DNA of 5,407 nt from Mageeibacillus sp. UBA1212 (GTDB taxonomy: Bacteria; Bacillota; Clostridia; UBA1212), in contig DBXM01000002.1 in the NCBI GenBank assembly GCA_002309655.1, forward strand, positions 102,725 through 108,131, read 5' to 3'. Of this stretch, positions 1 to 5,407 are shown piece after piece. The notes under the pieces were generated by a model. The model was not told where the DNA came from. It did not search any database and saw nothing but the letters and a program-made list of their open reading frames with translations. Both the position numbers and the translations under genes were made by a program. Within the stretch, counting starts at the first letter, position 1. Every line of letters starts with the position of its first letter.

Positions 1-51
1 CAAGTCTGTAGCGGACTTTCACCGCCAAGTAATCGCGCATGCCGAGCGCAC

Positions 52-99
52 TAAAAAGAGCGGGAACGCGGCCAAATCAATCATCGGCGCGTTCCCGCT
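52..99 (-). terminator. Rho-independent terminator of the minus-strand operon
   Basis: An 11-bp perfect inverted repeat, GCGGGAACGCG at 60-70 and CGCGTTCCCGC at 88-98, extends by one A-T pair (59/99) around a 17-nt loop. Read on the minus strand, the stem is followed at once by TCTTTTTAG, a U-rich tract. It begins about 30 nt after the stop codon of the beta-helix gene at 130, the right place to end that transcript. On the plus strand the hairpin is followed only by an interrupted T tract (TTTCTT), so plus-strand termination would be weaker. The remaining bases 1-51 hold nothing that can be assigned. Confidence 0.88.
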
Positions 100-129
100 T
101 TCTTGCAGAAATTGACAGTTTCCTGTTCC

Positions 130-1887
130 TTATACCTCATTCCTGACCACGCTTATCTCCCCGCTTCCCGTCATGTCAAACAGCTTCCCGAGGTCGTCCC
201 CGGGGCCGATCAGTTTGCCGTTGGCGGTGACGTTCTCGAGGGTGATCTCCTGAACGTAGTTGCCTGTGCGGATGCCGGAGGGGTTGTAGAGGAGATTCTT
301 CAGCTCGGAGCGGTAGCGGACGTTGCGGAAGGTGACGTTGGTGACCTGGGTGGGGGCCTTGTCGTCCTCAATTTTCACGTTGATGGCGCGGCCGCGGTCG
401 TAGAAAATTTCGATGTTCTCGAAGAGGATGTTGTCTATGGTGACGCCGTTCTTGGACAACTCGCAGTAGACCATGAGGCTGCCGAGGAATTCGTTGTCCC
501 AGGTGGAGTCGCGGTAGATCACGTAGCAGTCGCGGAAGGTGATGTTGCTGACCGGGAATTCGGTCTCGGCGATGATGCCGAAGCAGCGGGCCTTGGAAGC
601 CCAGGCTGTGCAGGACGTGAATACCACGTTGTCGGCAACCGAGCCGGCAGGCCCTCCGAGGGTCTTGATCTCAAACAAATCGTCGCCGCTCCTGGCGAAG
701 CAGTCGGTTATCCGCGCGTTCTTCGAGTTGCAGATTGCGAAGCCGTCGCTGTTCGATTTGTAGCCGAAAATCCGGCAGTCGGAAATGTCGATATTTGCCG
801 AAACGTAGGTAATAAGCGTCCACTCCGGGAAGTTGATCAGGGTGACGTCCTTCACACATACGCCGTCGCAGTTGCTGAACATGAGGCCGCGGCGTTCGTG
901 CCAGCCCAGACCGCCCGCGTCGATCCAGCCGTTGCCCGCCACAGTGACGTTCTTGCGATAGTTGGCGTTGATGACCGGGAAGCGCAGAAGGTTCCAGGTG
1001 ATGTCGTCGCCGCGGTGCTTTTCGAAATAGTCGTTCTTCTCGCCGTAGTCTTCGCGCCCCTTCGAGAACATGTAGCAGCCGCGCCTGAAATACAAAACCT
1101 GATCGTCTTTGCTGACGTTGATGTAGTCGAAAACGTGCAGGCCCGGCTCGTAAACGGTGACGTTTTCCTCTCCGTACTGCGCGCGGTAGGCGGCGATCTC
1201 GGCGTCCTCGTCGGTGTATTCACGCACGAAAAGCGTGAAGCTGTGGGTGCGGGTGAAATCGCTCGTGAAGTCGGTCTTGGCCTTTTCGTCAACCAGTACC
1301 GTGAAGTTCCCGAACTCTTTCACGACCGTGCGCACGCGGCCTTCGGAGGTCACTTCGGGCGCAATTCCCTTTGCCTCGGGAAGCACCACCGCCGACTTGA
1401 TTTTCAGGTCCTTCGGCGTCAGCTCGGCCTTCAGGGACAGGGCGTCCGCGTTTTTTACCTCTATGATCGCGAACGAGTACAGAATGTTCGTGCCGAAGGT
1501 GCCGTCGTGAACTATCGTGGAGTAAACGGGCACGTCGGCGCCGTTCACTTTTAATGTGTAGTCGGGCGAGAATATGACGGACAGATAGTCGCAGCCGCGG
1601 TTGCCGTCGTAGGAGTAGTCGCCCTTCCCGCCTCCGCGCGTGAATTCGTCGCGGCTCATTCCGAGCTCTTCAAGGGTCTTGATGACGCCAGGCTCGAATT
1701 CGGTGTTGATTATTGTTCCGGACATGGTTTCCTCGTCATAGTCGAATGTCTGCTGCGGCACGGAAGGAGTCCACGAAGGACCGTCCGGGTCATTTTTGCA
1801 GCCGGCGGACCCGCAAAGAACAAACAAAACCAGCATAAGGGGTATAAGCTTCATTATCGTTCTTGTTCCGGCAGCTGTTTTTTTCAT
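130..1887 (-). CDS. Predicted lipoprotein with right-handed beta-helix, GH28/pectate-lyase-like
   Basis: This 585-aa protein probably sits on the outer face of the membrane and acts on a polysaccharide. It starts with a basic N-terminus and a hydrophobic stretch (about residues 13-26) ending in SAGC, a slightly atypical lipobox with Cys30 as the likely lipidated residue. Residues about 60-260 form an N-terminal region I do not recognise. Residues about 300-560 show short repeated strands of the type 'NVTVAGNG', 'NARITDCFARS', 'NITFRDCYVI', typical of a parallel beta-helix. The GH28-like acidic motifs NSDG (379-382) and SGDD (400-403) are present, but the catalytic GHG segment of polygalacturonases is not; instead there is RCFGIIAET (434-442). 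The first ATG is chosen because GGAGGA lies 8 nt upstream (1896-1901); Met12 lacks a good site. It is last in the three-gene set, 45 nt after its neighbour, and is followed by a terminator. The substrate is unknown; a lyase or epimerase role is possible. Confidence 0.85.
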   Translation of the reverse strand: MKKTAAGTRTIMKLIPLMLVLFVLCGSAGCKNDPDGPSWTPSVPQQTFDYDEETMSGTIINTEFEPGVIKTLEELGMSRDEFTRGGGKGDYSYDGNRGCDYLSVIFSPDYTLKVNGADVPVYSTIVHDGTFGTNILYSFAIIEVKNADALSLKAELTPKDLKIKSAVVLPEAKGIAPEVTSEGRVRTVVKEFGNFTVLVDEKAKTDFTSDFTRTHSFTLFVREYTDEDAEIAAYRAQYGEENVTVYEPGLHVFDYINVSKDDQVLYFRRGCYMFSKGREDYGEKNDYFEKHRGDDITWNLLRFPVINANYRKNVTVAGNGWIDAGGLGWHERRGLMFSNCDGVCVKDVTLINFPEWTLITYVSANIDISDCRIFGYKSNSDGFAICNSKNARITDCFARSGDDLFEIKTLGGPAGSVADNVVFTSCTAWASKARCFGIIAETEFPVSNITFRDCYVIYRDSTWDNEFLGSLMVYCELSKNGVTIDNILFENIEIFYDRGRAINVKIEDDKAPTQVTNVTFRNVRYRSELKNLLYNPSGIRTGNYVQEITLENVTANGKLIGPGDDLGKLFDMTGSGEISVVRNEV

Positions 1888-1932
1888 TTTCCGTGTCCTC
1901 CGTAAAGCTTTTCCGCGGGGTAGCTTCCCTCT

Positions 1933-2847
1933 TTATCTCTTTTTCCTGACGAATGCCGCGCAGGCAGCCAGCGCCAGAACCGCAAAAGCGGAAGGAACCG
2001 CTACCACGCCGCCGCAGCCTTTCTTGCCGGGCTCCGGGTCGCCGGTCGGAATCTCGGTCTCCTTGGGAACCTCGGTTGCCTCAGGCGCCTTTGTGGACTC
2101 TTCGGCGGGAGGCTCGGTCTCTGCAGGCGCTTCGGTCGGCTCGGAAGGAGCTTCGGTTGCGGGCTCTTCCTTGTCCACGGCGGTTGCGTCAATGGAGAGC
2201 GACCTGTAGCAGATCCACTCGGGGCAGTTGGTGGTGTACTGGTAGATGGCGACGTACATGACCTTCGCGCCCTTCGCCACCTCGGACAGGTCGAATTCGT
2301 GAACGTCGTAGGTGTTGCCTTCCGGGGGCATCGTGCCGTGGTTCGCCTGCATGACGTAGTACGCGTAATCTTCCCAGTCCTCGGGCTGGCGTGAATCCGC
2401 CGCAATCATGTTGAGCTCGCAGGCGTTGGCCTCGCCGTCAAAACCGTCGTCGCGCGCGAATACCGCGAAGGCGTTCGCAACCGGGCCGTAGTCCGCGATT
2501 CTGCCGACGATTTTCAGTTTGAGGGTGTCCAGAACCTGCCCCACCGGCGCGTCCACTTCGTAGATCACCCACGCCGGGTCGTAGCCGTTGACGGTGTAGA
2601 ACACGTTCGCGCCGTCGTAAAACGCGATCTGGTAGTTCACGTCCATGTCGACGGCCCCGATGTCGGCAGCCTCAATCGCGCCCAGTACCGTGTCCGTAAC
2701 CTCCATAGCCGTGAAGTCCACGGTCTTGTGCAGTCCGTCCTCTGAAACGGTGACCACCGGCTTGCCGGTTCCCTCCGCGAACGAGAGAATGCCGAAGAGC
2801 GCCATCGCGACTGCAACCGCGAGCGCAAATGCAATTGTCTTTTTCAT
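1933..2847 (-). CDS. Secreted surface protein with E/P/T-rich stalk and C-terminal Cys-Gly-Gly/membrane/RKKR tail
   Basis: This 304-aa protein is not recognised as a named family. It has a signal peptide (MKKT start, hydrophobic core about 5-22, likely cut after SFA at residue 24). Residues about 28-222 appear beta-rich, with alternating hydrophobic strands such as VLDTLKLKIVGRIADYG, which suggests a beta-sandwich of the carbohydrate-binding or discoidin-like kind; that is inference. Residues about 226-274 are a low-complexity stalk of Glu, Pro, Thr and Ala. The C-terminus is KKGCGG (275-280), a hydrophobic helix (281-299) and RKKR, which fits a surface-retention or sorting signal in place of an LPXTG motif. 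AGGAGG at 2853-2858 lies 5 nt before the ATG. It sits 75 nt after the sugar-binding lipoprotein gene and 45 nt before the beta-helix gene, so it is probably co-transcribed and may tether or bind glycan at the cell surface. No catalytic motif is visible. Confidence 0.85.
   Translation of the reverse strand: MKKTIAFALAVAVAMALFGILSFAEGTGKPVVTVSEDGLHKTVDFTAMEVTDTVLGAIEAADIGAVDMDVNYQIAFYDGANVFYTVNGYDPAWVIYEVDAPVGQVLDTLKLKIVGRIADYGPVANAFAVFARDDGFDGEANACELNMIAADSRQPEDWEDYAYYVMQANHGTMPPEGNTYDVHEFDLSEVAKGAKVMYVAIYQYTTNCPEWICYRSLSIDATAVDKEEPATEAPSEPTEAPAETEPPAEESTKAPEATEVPKETEIPTGDPEPGKKGCGGVVAVPSAFAVLALAACAAFVRKKR
2026..2172 (-). repeat. Degenerate repeat encoding the Glu/Pro/Thr/Ala stalk
   Basis: This part of the surface-protein gene encodes about 49 residues made of loose TEAP, TEVP and TEPP units. 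At the DNA level it shows as recurring CTCGGT and TTCGGT hexamers on the plus strand at irregular spacing. Such stalks hold a folded domain away from the cell wall and often vary in length between strains. The units are imperfect, so this is low-complexity coding sequence, not a clean tandem array. Confidence 0.7.
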
Positions 2848-2903
2848 GATTTCCTCCTAAAAATAGGCAAAGTTAAAAGCTTGGTAACAGGCGGTGAGTA
2901 ATA

Positions 2904-2915
2904 TCATTCCCGGTT
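2904..2915 (+). promoter_or_regulatory. Exact copy of the TCATTCCCGGTT motif
   Basis: This 12-mer is identical to the reverse complement of 4389-4400, next to the leftward promoter. It starts about 57 nt upstream of the surface-protein start codon and 8 nt beyond the stop codon of the binding-protein gene. Its orientation is opposite to that of the copy at the operon promoter, relative to the gene downstream. I see no convincing -10/-35 pair in this 75-nt gap, so it could be an extra regulator site, an internal-promoter control site, or one arm of a short inverted repeat flanking the binding-protein gene. Confidence 0.45.
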
Positions 2916-2922
2916 TTCATCA

Positions 2923-4323
2923 TCAATTCTCTTTAGAAATAGCGTCCCACGTGTCATTGCACTGGCTCTCGATTTCCGCCAGCTTGTCGACCCATGACGC
3001 CTTGCCGGTGCAGTAGTCGTCGAACATTTCCGCAATGCCCTTCTCGATGATCGAAGCCACCTCGGGAGGCACGCAGGCGTTCACCTGACCCGGCACGTAG
3101 CGGTCGTAGTTCGCGGTGAACGCGTCAAAGTTGATGTCCCGGTAGCCTTCGCGTGTGAGGTGCCAGAAGTCCTGGTCGCCCAGCTTCTTGAGCACCGGAA
3201 CGTCGCCGCCCTCCTGACCGTGAAGCGCAATCTGGCCGTCCTCGGTCCAGAGCGAGAGCACCAGCGCAGCCGCCGCGTCTCTGTTCCTTGTGTAGTTGAA
3301 CACGCCGAATCCCAGGGTGCCGCAGGGGGAAGCCTTCTCGGGGAAGAGCGGCCAGGATGCGACGTCCCAGGCAATGCCCTTCTGGTTGTAGAGCTCCGCC
3401 ACCGAGGAAGTGAGGACTGTGTAGGCGTTTGTGGACACGAATACGCAGCCGTTGTTCATGCGGACGTCGCCGTAGGAGGCCTTCATTTCGGTGCTCATCT
3501 TCACGCCCTCGGGGTAGATCCAGCGGTTGTCGATCGCGGAGATCGCCTCGTTCACGCCTTTTCTGACGTTCTCGTTGGAGAGCATGACCTTTTTGTTCAC
3601 GGTGTCCGACCAGGTGCCGCCGTAGGCGTAAATGAACGAACTGAAGCAGTTGGTCCAGTAGAGCGGGAAGCCCATTCCCACCTGGGTGAGGGTCTTGCCG
3701 TCCACGTCGTAGGTCTTGAGCTGCTCCGCGTAGCGCTTGAAGTCTTCCCAGGTCCAGTCGTTGGCGACGCGCTCACCGGGTTCGAGAAGGCCCGCCTCGA
3801 TCATCGCGTCGGCGTTGTACGTGAACGTCATGTTGCCGCAGGTCGCGCCCGCGAAATAGTACCTGCCGTTGGCCACGCACAGGTTCAGAATGCCGGAGTA
3901 CATATTGGAGAGGTCGATGTCGAAGGCCTCAATATAGTAGTCCAGCGGCATCAGCGCCTGCTGGGTGATCGCGAAGTTGTAGCAGTCCGCGTCGCTGAGC
4001 CAGTAGACGTCGCCGATGGTTTTCGACGAGATCAGCGCCGAGTAGTCGTCGGGAAGCGAGAAGTTCGCCTCGATGGTCACCTCCGGGTACTTGTTCCGGA
4101 ACGCGTTGAGCCAGTTGTTCACGCTCTTCCGCGAGCTCTCGTTGGGGTACACGTTGAGCCGCGCCCCCACCTTCAGCCGTCCCTTCACCTCGGGAACGTA
4201 CCCTTCCGGCAGTTCGTACTCCACCGGCTGCGCGGGAACGCACGCCACCAGCGAAATCAGTATAATTGCCGCCAGCGCCGCGAATACGCGGCGGACCGCC
4301 TTTTTAAGTGTGTTTTTATTCAT
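2923..4323 (-). CDS. ABC transporter sugar-binding lipoprotein (extracellular solute-binding protein family 1)
   Basis: This 466-aa protein is the probable substrate-capturing part of a carbohydrate ABC importer, anchored to the outer face of the membrane. A basic N-terminus and hydrophobic segment end in the lipobox LVAC, with Cys28 as the lipidated residue. The mature part has the usual order for family 1 binding proteins: a first beta strand (LKVGARLNVY), a helix leading to a KYPEVTIE strand, a GDVYWLSDA segment, LMPLDYYIE, and the hinge-region motif NDWTWEDFKRYAEQL (about 188-202) typical of this family. Length is normal. The start is set by a GGAAGGGG site 7 nt upstream; an in-frame TTG at 4365 would lie against the promoter -10 box and is rejected. 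It is the first gene of the minus-strand set, directly behind a sigma-A promoter. Unusually, no permease or ATPase gene follows; surface-protein genes do. The substrate cannot be told from sequence, though an oligosaccharide is likely. Confidence 0.92.
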   Translation of the reverse strand: MNKNTLKKAVRRVFAALAAIILISLVACVPAQPVEYELPEGYVPEVKGRLKVGARLNVYPNESSRKSVNNWLNAFRNKYPEVTIEANFSLPDDYSALISSKTIGDVYWLSDADCYNFAITQQALMPLDYYIEAFDIDLSNMYSGILNLCVANGRYYFAGATCGNMTFTYNADAMIEAGLLEPGERVANDWTWEDFKRYAEQLKTYDVDGKTLTQVGMGFPLYWTNCFSSFIYAYGGTWSDTVNKKVMLSNENVRKGVNEAISAIDNRWIYPEGVKMSTEMKASYGDVRMNNGCVFVSTNAYTVLTSSVAELYNQKGIAWDVASWPLFPEKASPCGTLGFGVFNYTRNRDAAAALVLSLWTEDGQIALHGQEGGDVPVLKKLGDQDFWHLTREGYRDINFDAFTANYDRYVPGQVNACVPPEVASIIEKGIAEMFDDYCTGKASWVDKLAEIESQCNDTWDAISKEN

Positions 4324-4330
4324 AAAGTCA

Positions 4331-4338
4331 CCCCTTCC
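4331..4338 (-). promoter_or_regulatory. Ribosome binding site that fixes the binding-protein start
   Basis: On the minus strand GGAAGGGG lies 7 nt before the ATG at 4323-4321. It decides between this start and the in-frame TTG at 4365, which would add 14 residues that spoil the lipoprotein signal and would begin inside the promoter. Confidence 0.8.
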
Positions 4339-4356
4339 GGTTAACCAGACAACCGC

Positions 4357-4385
4357 ATTATACAATTTCCGCGCAGTGAATTCAA
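4357..4385 (-). promoter_or_regulatory. Sigma-A promoter for the minus-strand operon
   Basis: The minus strand reads TTGAAT (4385-4380), a 17-nt spacer, then a perfect TATAAT (4362-4357). Transcription would begin near 4350 and give a leader of about 26 nt containing only the ribosome binding site, so control by a leader riboswitch is unlikely. A copy of the TCATTCCCGGTT motif ends 3 bp upstream of the -35 box, in the position of an activator site. Confidence 0.75.
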
Positions 4386-4388
4386 TGC

Positions 4389-4400
4389 AACCGGGAATGA
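4389..4400 (-). promoter_or_regulatory. Candidate regulator site upstream of the leftward promoter
   Basis: On the minus strand this is TCATTCCCGGTT, identical to 2904-2915 and close to GCATTCCCGATT at 4426-4437 upstream of the opposite promoter. It ends just before the -35 box, roughly 39 to 50 bp upstream of the predicted start of transcription. That is where an AraC-type or similar activator would bind. The region is upstream of both predicted transcripts, so it should act as DNA and not as an RNA structure. The regulator is not in the window. Confidence 0.55.
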
Positions 4401-4403
4401 AAT

Positions 4404-4413
4404 GCCGGCCGGC
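4404..4413. promoter_or_regulatory. GC palindrome between the two candidate regulator sites
   Basis: GCCGGCCGGC is a perfect 10-bp palindrome lying between the two facing CATTCCCG copies and upstream of both -35 boxes. It could be a second operator. GC-rich palindromes also arise by chance in DNA of this composition, so the call is weak. Confidence 0.3.
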
Positions 4414-4425
4414 GGATTGCGAAGC

Positions 4426-4437
4426 GCATTCCCGATT
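4426..4437 (+). promoter_or_regulatory. Candidate regulator site upstream of the rightward promoter
   Basis: GCATTCCCGATT matches the motif TCATTCCCGGTT at 10 of 12 positions and lies directly upstream of the plus-strand -35 box. With the copy at 4389-4400 it forms a perfect 8-bp inverted repeat, CGGGAATG at 4392-4399 and CATTCCCG at 4427-4434, centres 35 bp apart. Each copy faces its own promoter in the same relative orientation, as expected for one activator serving both directions. Confidence 0.5.
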
Positions 4438-4438
4438 A

Positions 4439-4466
4439 TTGATTCGAGCCGCAAAAATGGTATAAT
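4439..4466 (+). promoter_or_regulatory. Sigma-A promoter with extended -10 for the plus-strand genes
   Basis: TTGATT (4439-4444), a 16-nt spacer and a perfect TATAAT (4461-4466) preceded by TGG, which gives the extended -10 form TGnTATAAT. Transcription would start near 4473, about 29 nt before the ATG at 4502. It is back to back with the leftward promoter; the two -35 boxes are about 53 bp apart. Confidence 0.75.
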
Positions 4467-4501
4467 ATAGCCATCACTCGGACAAAAAGGAGTTTTCGGA
4501 A

Positions 4502-5185
4502 ATGATCATCAGCGCAGGTTACAGAAAGAGGGGCTTCGACGCCTACGGAGGAAAGATTCTCAGAAAAGAAGACATGCATAATTGGATGGACCGGTCCGCA
4601 AGAACGGACCCGCGCGGCGTCGCTCTGGGCCTCGACAGTGAAGTGGAGGAAGTCGAACCGGACTTTTTCGACCTGCTCCCCACCATCGACTCGCTTTGGA
4701 TCTACAACCCCTCCTGCAAAATACACATGACCGAAAAGACCGTCAATCTGTTCCGCTCCAACCGGGTCGTGCTGCGGGGCGTTTACGATTCCACGGCCGA
4801 AAAGCTGGCGCGCGAGTACCGCCTCTGCTTCCTGCACCTCGACGTCGAACTCGCTTCGGTCGGCGACTACTTCCAGCGCGGGAACGACACGATCACTCTC
4901 AGGTTCCGCGACGACGGCAGCGTTTACGTTCACCAGGACTGCCGCTGTCAGGGCATCTCGGCGGGAAACATCGGCGGCGGCGAGGTCAGTTTTGACATTC
5001 CCGGCGACTTCTATAAGACGATGAAGGCGAAGGATCTTGCGGAAAAGTGCTGGGGCTCCTGCCGCGGCGAGATAACTAAGAACGGTGTGTACGCGAAGTT
5101 TGTCAACAAAGCGAAAAAGAAGGACGGCTTCCTGCTCGATTTCAGGAAGGCCGACGCTCCGGGAAAAAGCGAGACCGAAGCGTGA
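4502..5185 (+). CDS. Unrecognised 227-aa cytoplasmic protein with CxC and CxxxC pairs
   Basis: I do not recognise the family. There is no signal peptide or membrane segment, so it should be cytoplasmic, unlike the exported products of the opposite operon. Residues about 40-120 alternate acidic loops with hydrophobic strands (LPTIDSLWIYNP, NRVVLRGVYD, YRLCFLHLDVE), loosely like irregular leucine-rich repeats. Residues about 128-170 look beta-rich (TITLRFRDDGSVYVHQDC). Six cysteines include C147/C149 (DCRC) and C183/C187 (CWGSC), which could bind a metal, and the C-terminus is lysine-rich and then acidic. AAGGAG at 4487-4492 lies 9 nt before the ATG, and an extended -10 promoter sits just upstream. 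No terminator follows, and the next gene starts 52 nt later on the same strand, so the two are likely co-transcribed. Codon use and composition resemble the neighbours, which supports a real gene over the long antisense frame. Confidence 0.85.
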   Translation: MIISAGYRKRGFDAYGGKILRKEDMHNWMDRSARTDPRGVALGLDSEVEEVEPDFFDLLPTIDSLWIYNPSCKIHMTEKTVNLFRSNRVVLRGVYDSTAEKLAREYRLCFLHLDVELASVGDYFQRGNDTITLRFRDDGSVYVHQDCRCQGISAGNIGGGEVSFDIPGDFYKTMKAKDLAEKCWGSCRGEITKNGVYAKFVNKAKKKDGFLLDFRKADAPGKSETEA

Positions 5186-5237
5186 ATTCAAGTAACTTGC
5201 AACGGCTGAAAACGCCTGAAAACAGGAGGAAATCAAA

Positions 5238-5407
5238 ATGTTTGACTACCCGAATTGCGAAACCCTTCCCAACCCCGAAACCTGCCACGCGGTGGAGTTC
5301 GGAAACCTGAACGTTCCCGGAAGAACGCCCTTCTACCGCGACCTGCGCGCGATCGCCGACGACCGCCGAATCCTGCGCAACCCCCACAAGGGCTGGTACT
5401 GGCACTA
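5238..5407 (+). CDS. N-terminal fragment of a possible carbohydrate-active protein (cut by window end)
   Basis: The first 56 codons of a gene that continues past the window. An ideal AGGAGG (5224-5229) lies 8 nt before the ATG. There is no signal peptide, so the product should be cytoplasmic. The segment ILRNPHKGWYWH (residues 45-56) recalls the 'NP-x-x-G-W/F-Y' opening of TIM-barrel carbohydrate-active proteins such as the DUF4832/DUF4874 group and related hydrolases; this is from memory and rests on one motif. The gap before it contains an imperfect 10-bp tandem repeat (GGCTGAAAAC then GCCTGAAAAC, 5204-5223) just ahead of the ribosome binding site. It follows the 227-aa gene without a terminator, and a sugar-related role would suit the divergent sugar-binding operon. 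Confidence 0.8.
   Translation, partial: MFDYPNCETLPNPETCHAVEFGNLNVPGRTPFYRDLRAIADDRRILRNPHKGWYWH

Noticed and set aside
1..40. Minus-strand start MRDYLAVKVRYRL beyond the terminator, possibly the next gene
   Set aside because: It reads plausibly, but only 13 codons are in the window, no ribosome binding site precedes the ATG, and it follows a terminator without a visible promoter.
103..1554. Long plus-strand open frame (483 codons) opposite the beta-helix gene
   Set aside because: Its product is rich in Val, Ala, Asp and Glu without domain features, and it has no ribosome binding site. It is the antisense frame of a GC-rich gene with a good start site, lipoprotein signal and terminator.
3160..4344. 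Long plus-strand open frame (394 codons) opposite the binding-protein gene
   Set aside because: It has the same Val/His/Arg-rich antisense composition and no start signal; the minus-strand gene has clear family motifs.
4324..4365. Extended N-terminus of the binding protein from TTG at 4365
   Set aside because: The TTG abuts the -10 box of the promoter, so it would lie upstream of the transcript start, and the ATG at 4323 has its own ribosome binding site.
4992..5001. A CATTCCCGG match inside the 227-aa gene
   Set aside because: It lies in coding sequence, matches only 9 bases and has no promoter nearby, so it is probably chance.
5204..5223. Two tandem 10-bp units (GGCTGAAAAC, GCCTGAAAAC) before the last gene
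   Set aside because: Only two imperfect copies, with no hairpin or promoter; noted in the gene entry but not called as a repeat element.
4436..5236. Minus-strand open frame (266 codons) opposite the 227-aa gene
   Set aside because: The plus-strand gene has a promoter with extended -10 and a well-spaced ribosome binding site. The minus frame would run into the promoter region and has no start signal.
1..5407. CRISPR array, tRNA or rRNA, insertion sequence, toxin-antitoxin or phage defence genes
   Set aside because: Nothing in either strand shows spaced direct repeats, tRNA-like folds, transposase motifs or defence-family motifs.

Overview
The window looks like a piece of chromosome from a moderately GC-rich, low-rank-unassigned member of the Firmicutes (Clostridia), probably an uncultured gut or rumen bacterium. 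The reasons are strong AGGAGG-type ribosome binding sites, consensus sigma-A promoters, lipoprotein and secretion signals typical of Gram-positives, and a Glu/Pro/Thr-rich stalk ending in a Cys-Gly-Gly, hydrophobic, Arg/Lys tail of a kind I associate with surface proteins of uncultured Clostridia. The taxonomic call is an inference; no rRNA or marker gene is present.

Layout. A 178-bp divergent intergenic region (4324-4501) splits the window. To its left, reading leftwards on the minus strand, is an apparent three-gene operon: an ABC-type sugar-binding lipoprotein (4323-2923), a secreted surface-anchored beta-rich protein (2847-1933) and a predicted lipoprotein with a right-handed beta-helix of GH28/pectate-lyase-like type (1887-130). 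The gaps are 75 and 45 nt, no terminator is visible between the genes, and a clear Rho-independent terminator follows the last one (99-52). To its right, on the plus strand, are a 227-aa unrecognised cytoplasmic protein (4502-5185) and, 52 nt later, the first 56 codons of a gene that runs off the window (5238 onward), whose N-terminus carries an NPHKGWYWH motif suggestive of carbohydrate-active TIM-barrel proteins.

How they may work together. The minus-strand genes all encode exported proteins and look like a surface glycan-handling set: capture of an oligosaccharide by the binding lipoprotein, a glycan-processing beta-helix enzyme, and an adhesive or carbohydrate-binding surface protein. No permease or ATPase gene is in the window, so the transporter partner is either outside it or shared.

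The most striking non-coding signal is a short motif, TCATTCCCGGTT. One exact copy lies directly upstream of the -35 box of the leftward promoter, a near copy lies directly upstream of the -35 box of the rightward promoter, and a further exact copy lies in the gap behind the binding-protein gene. The two promoters therefore look co-controlled by one unidentified regulator. No gene-free stretch exceeds 300 bases.
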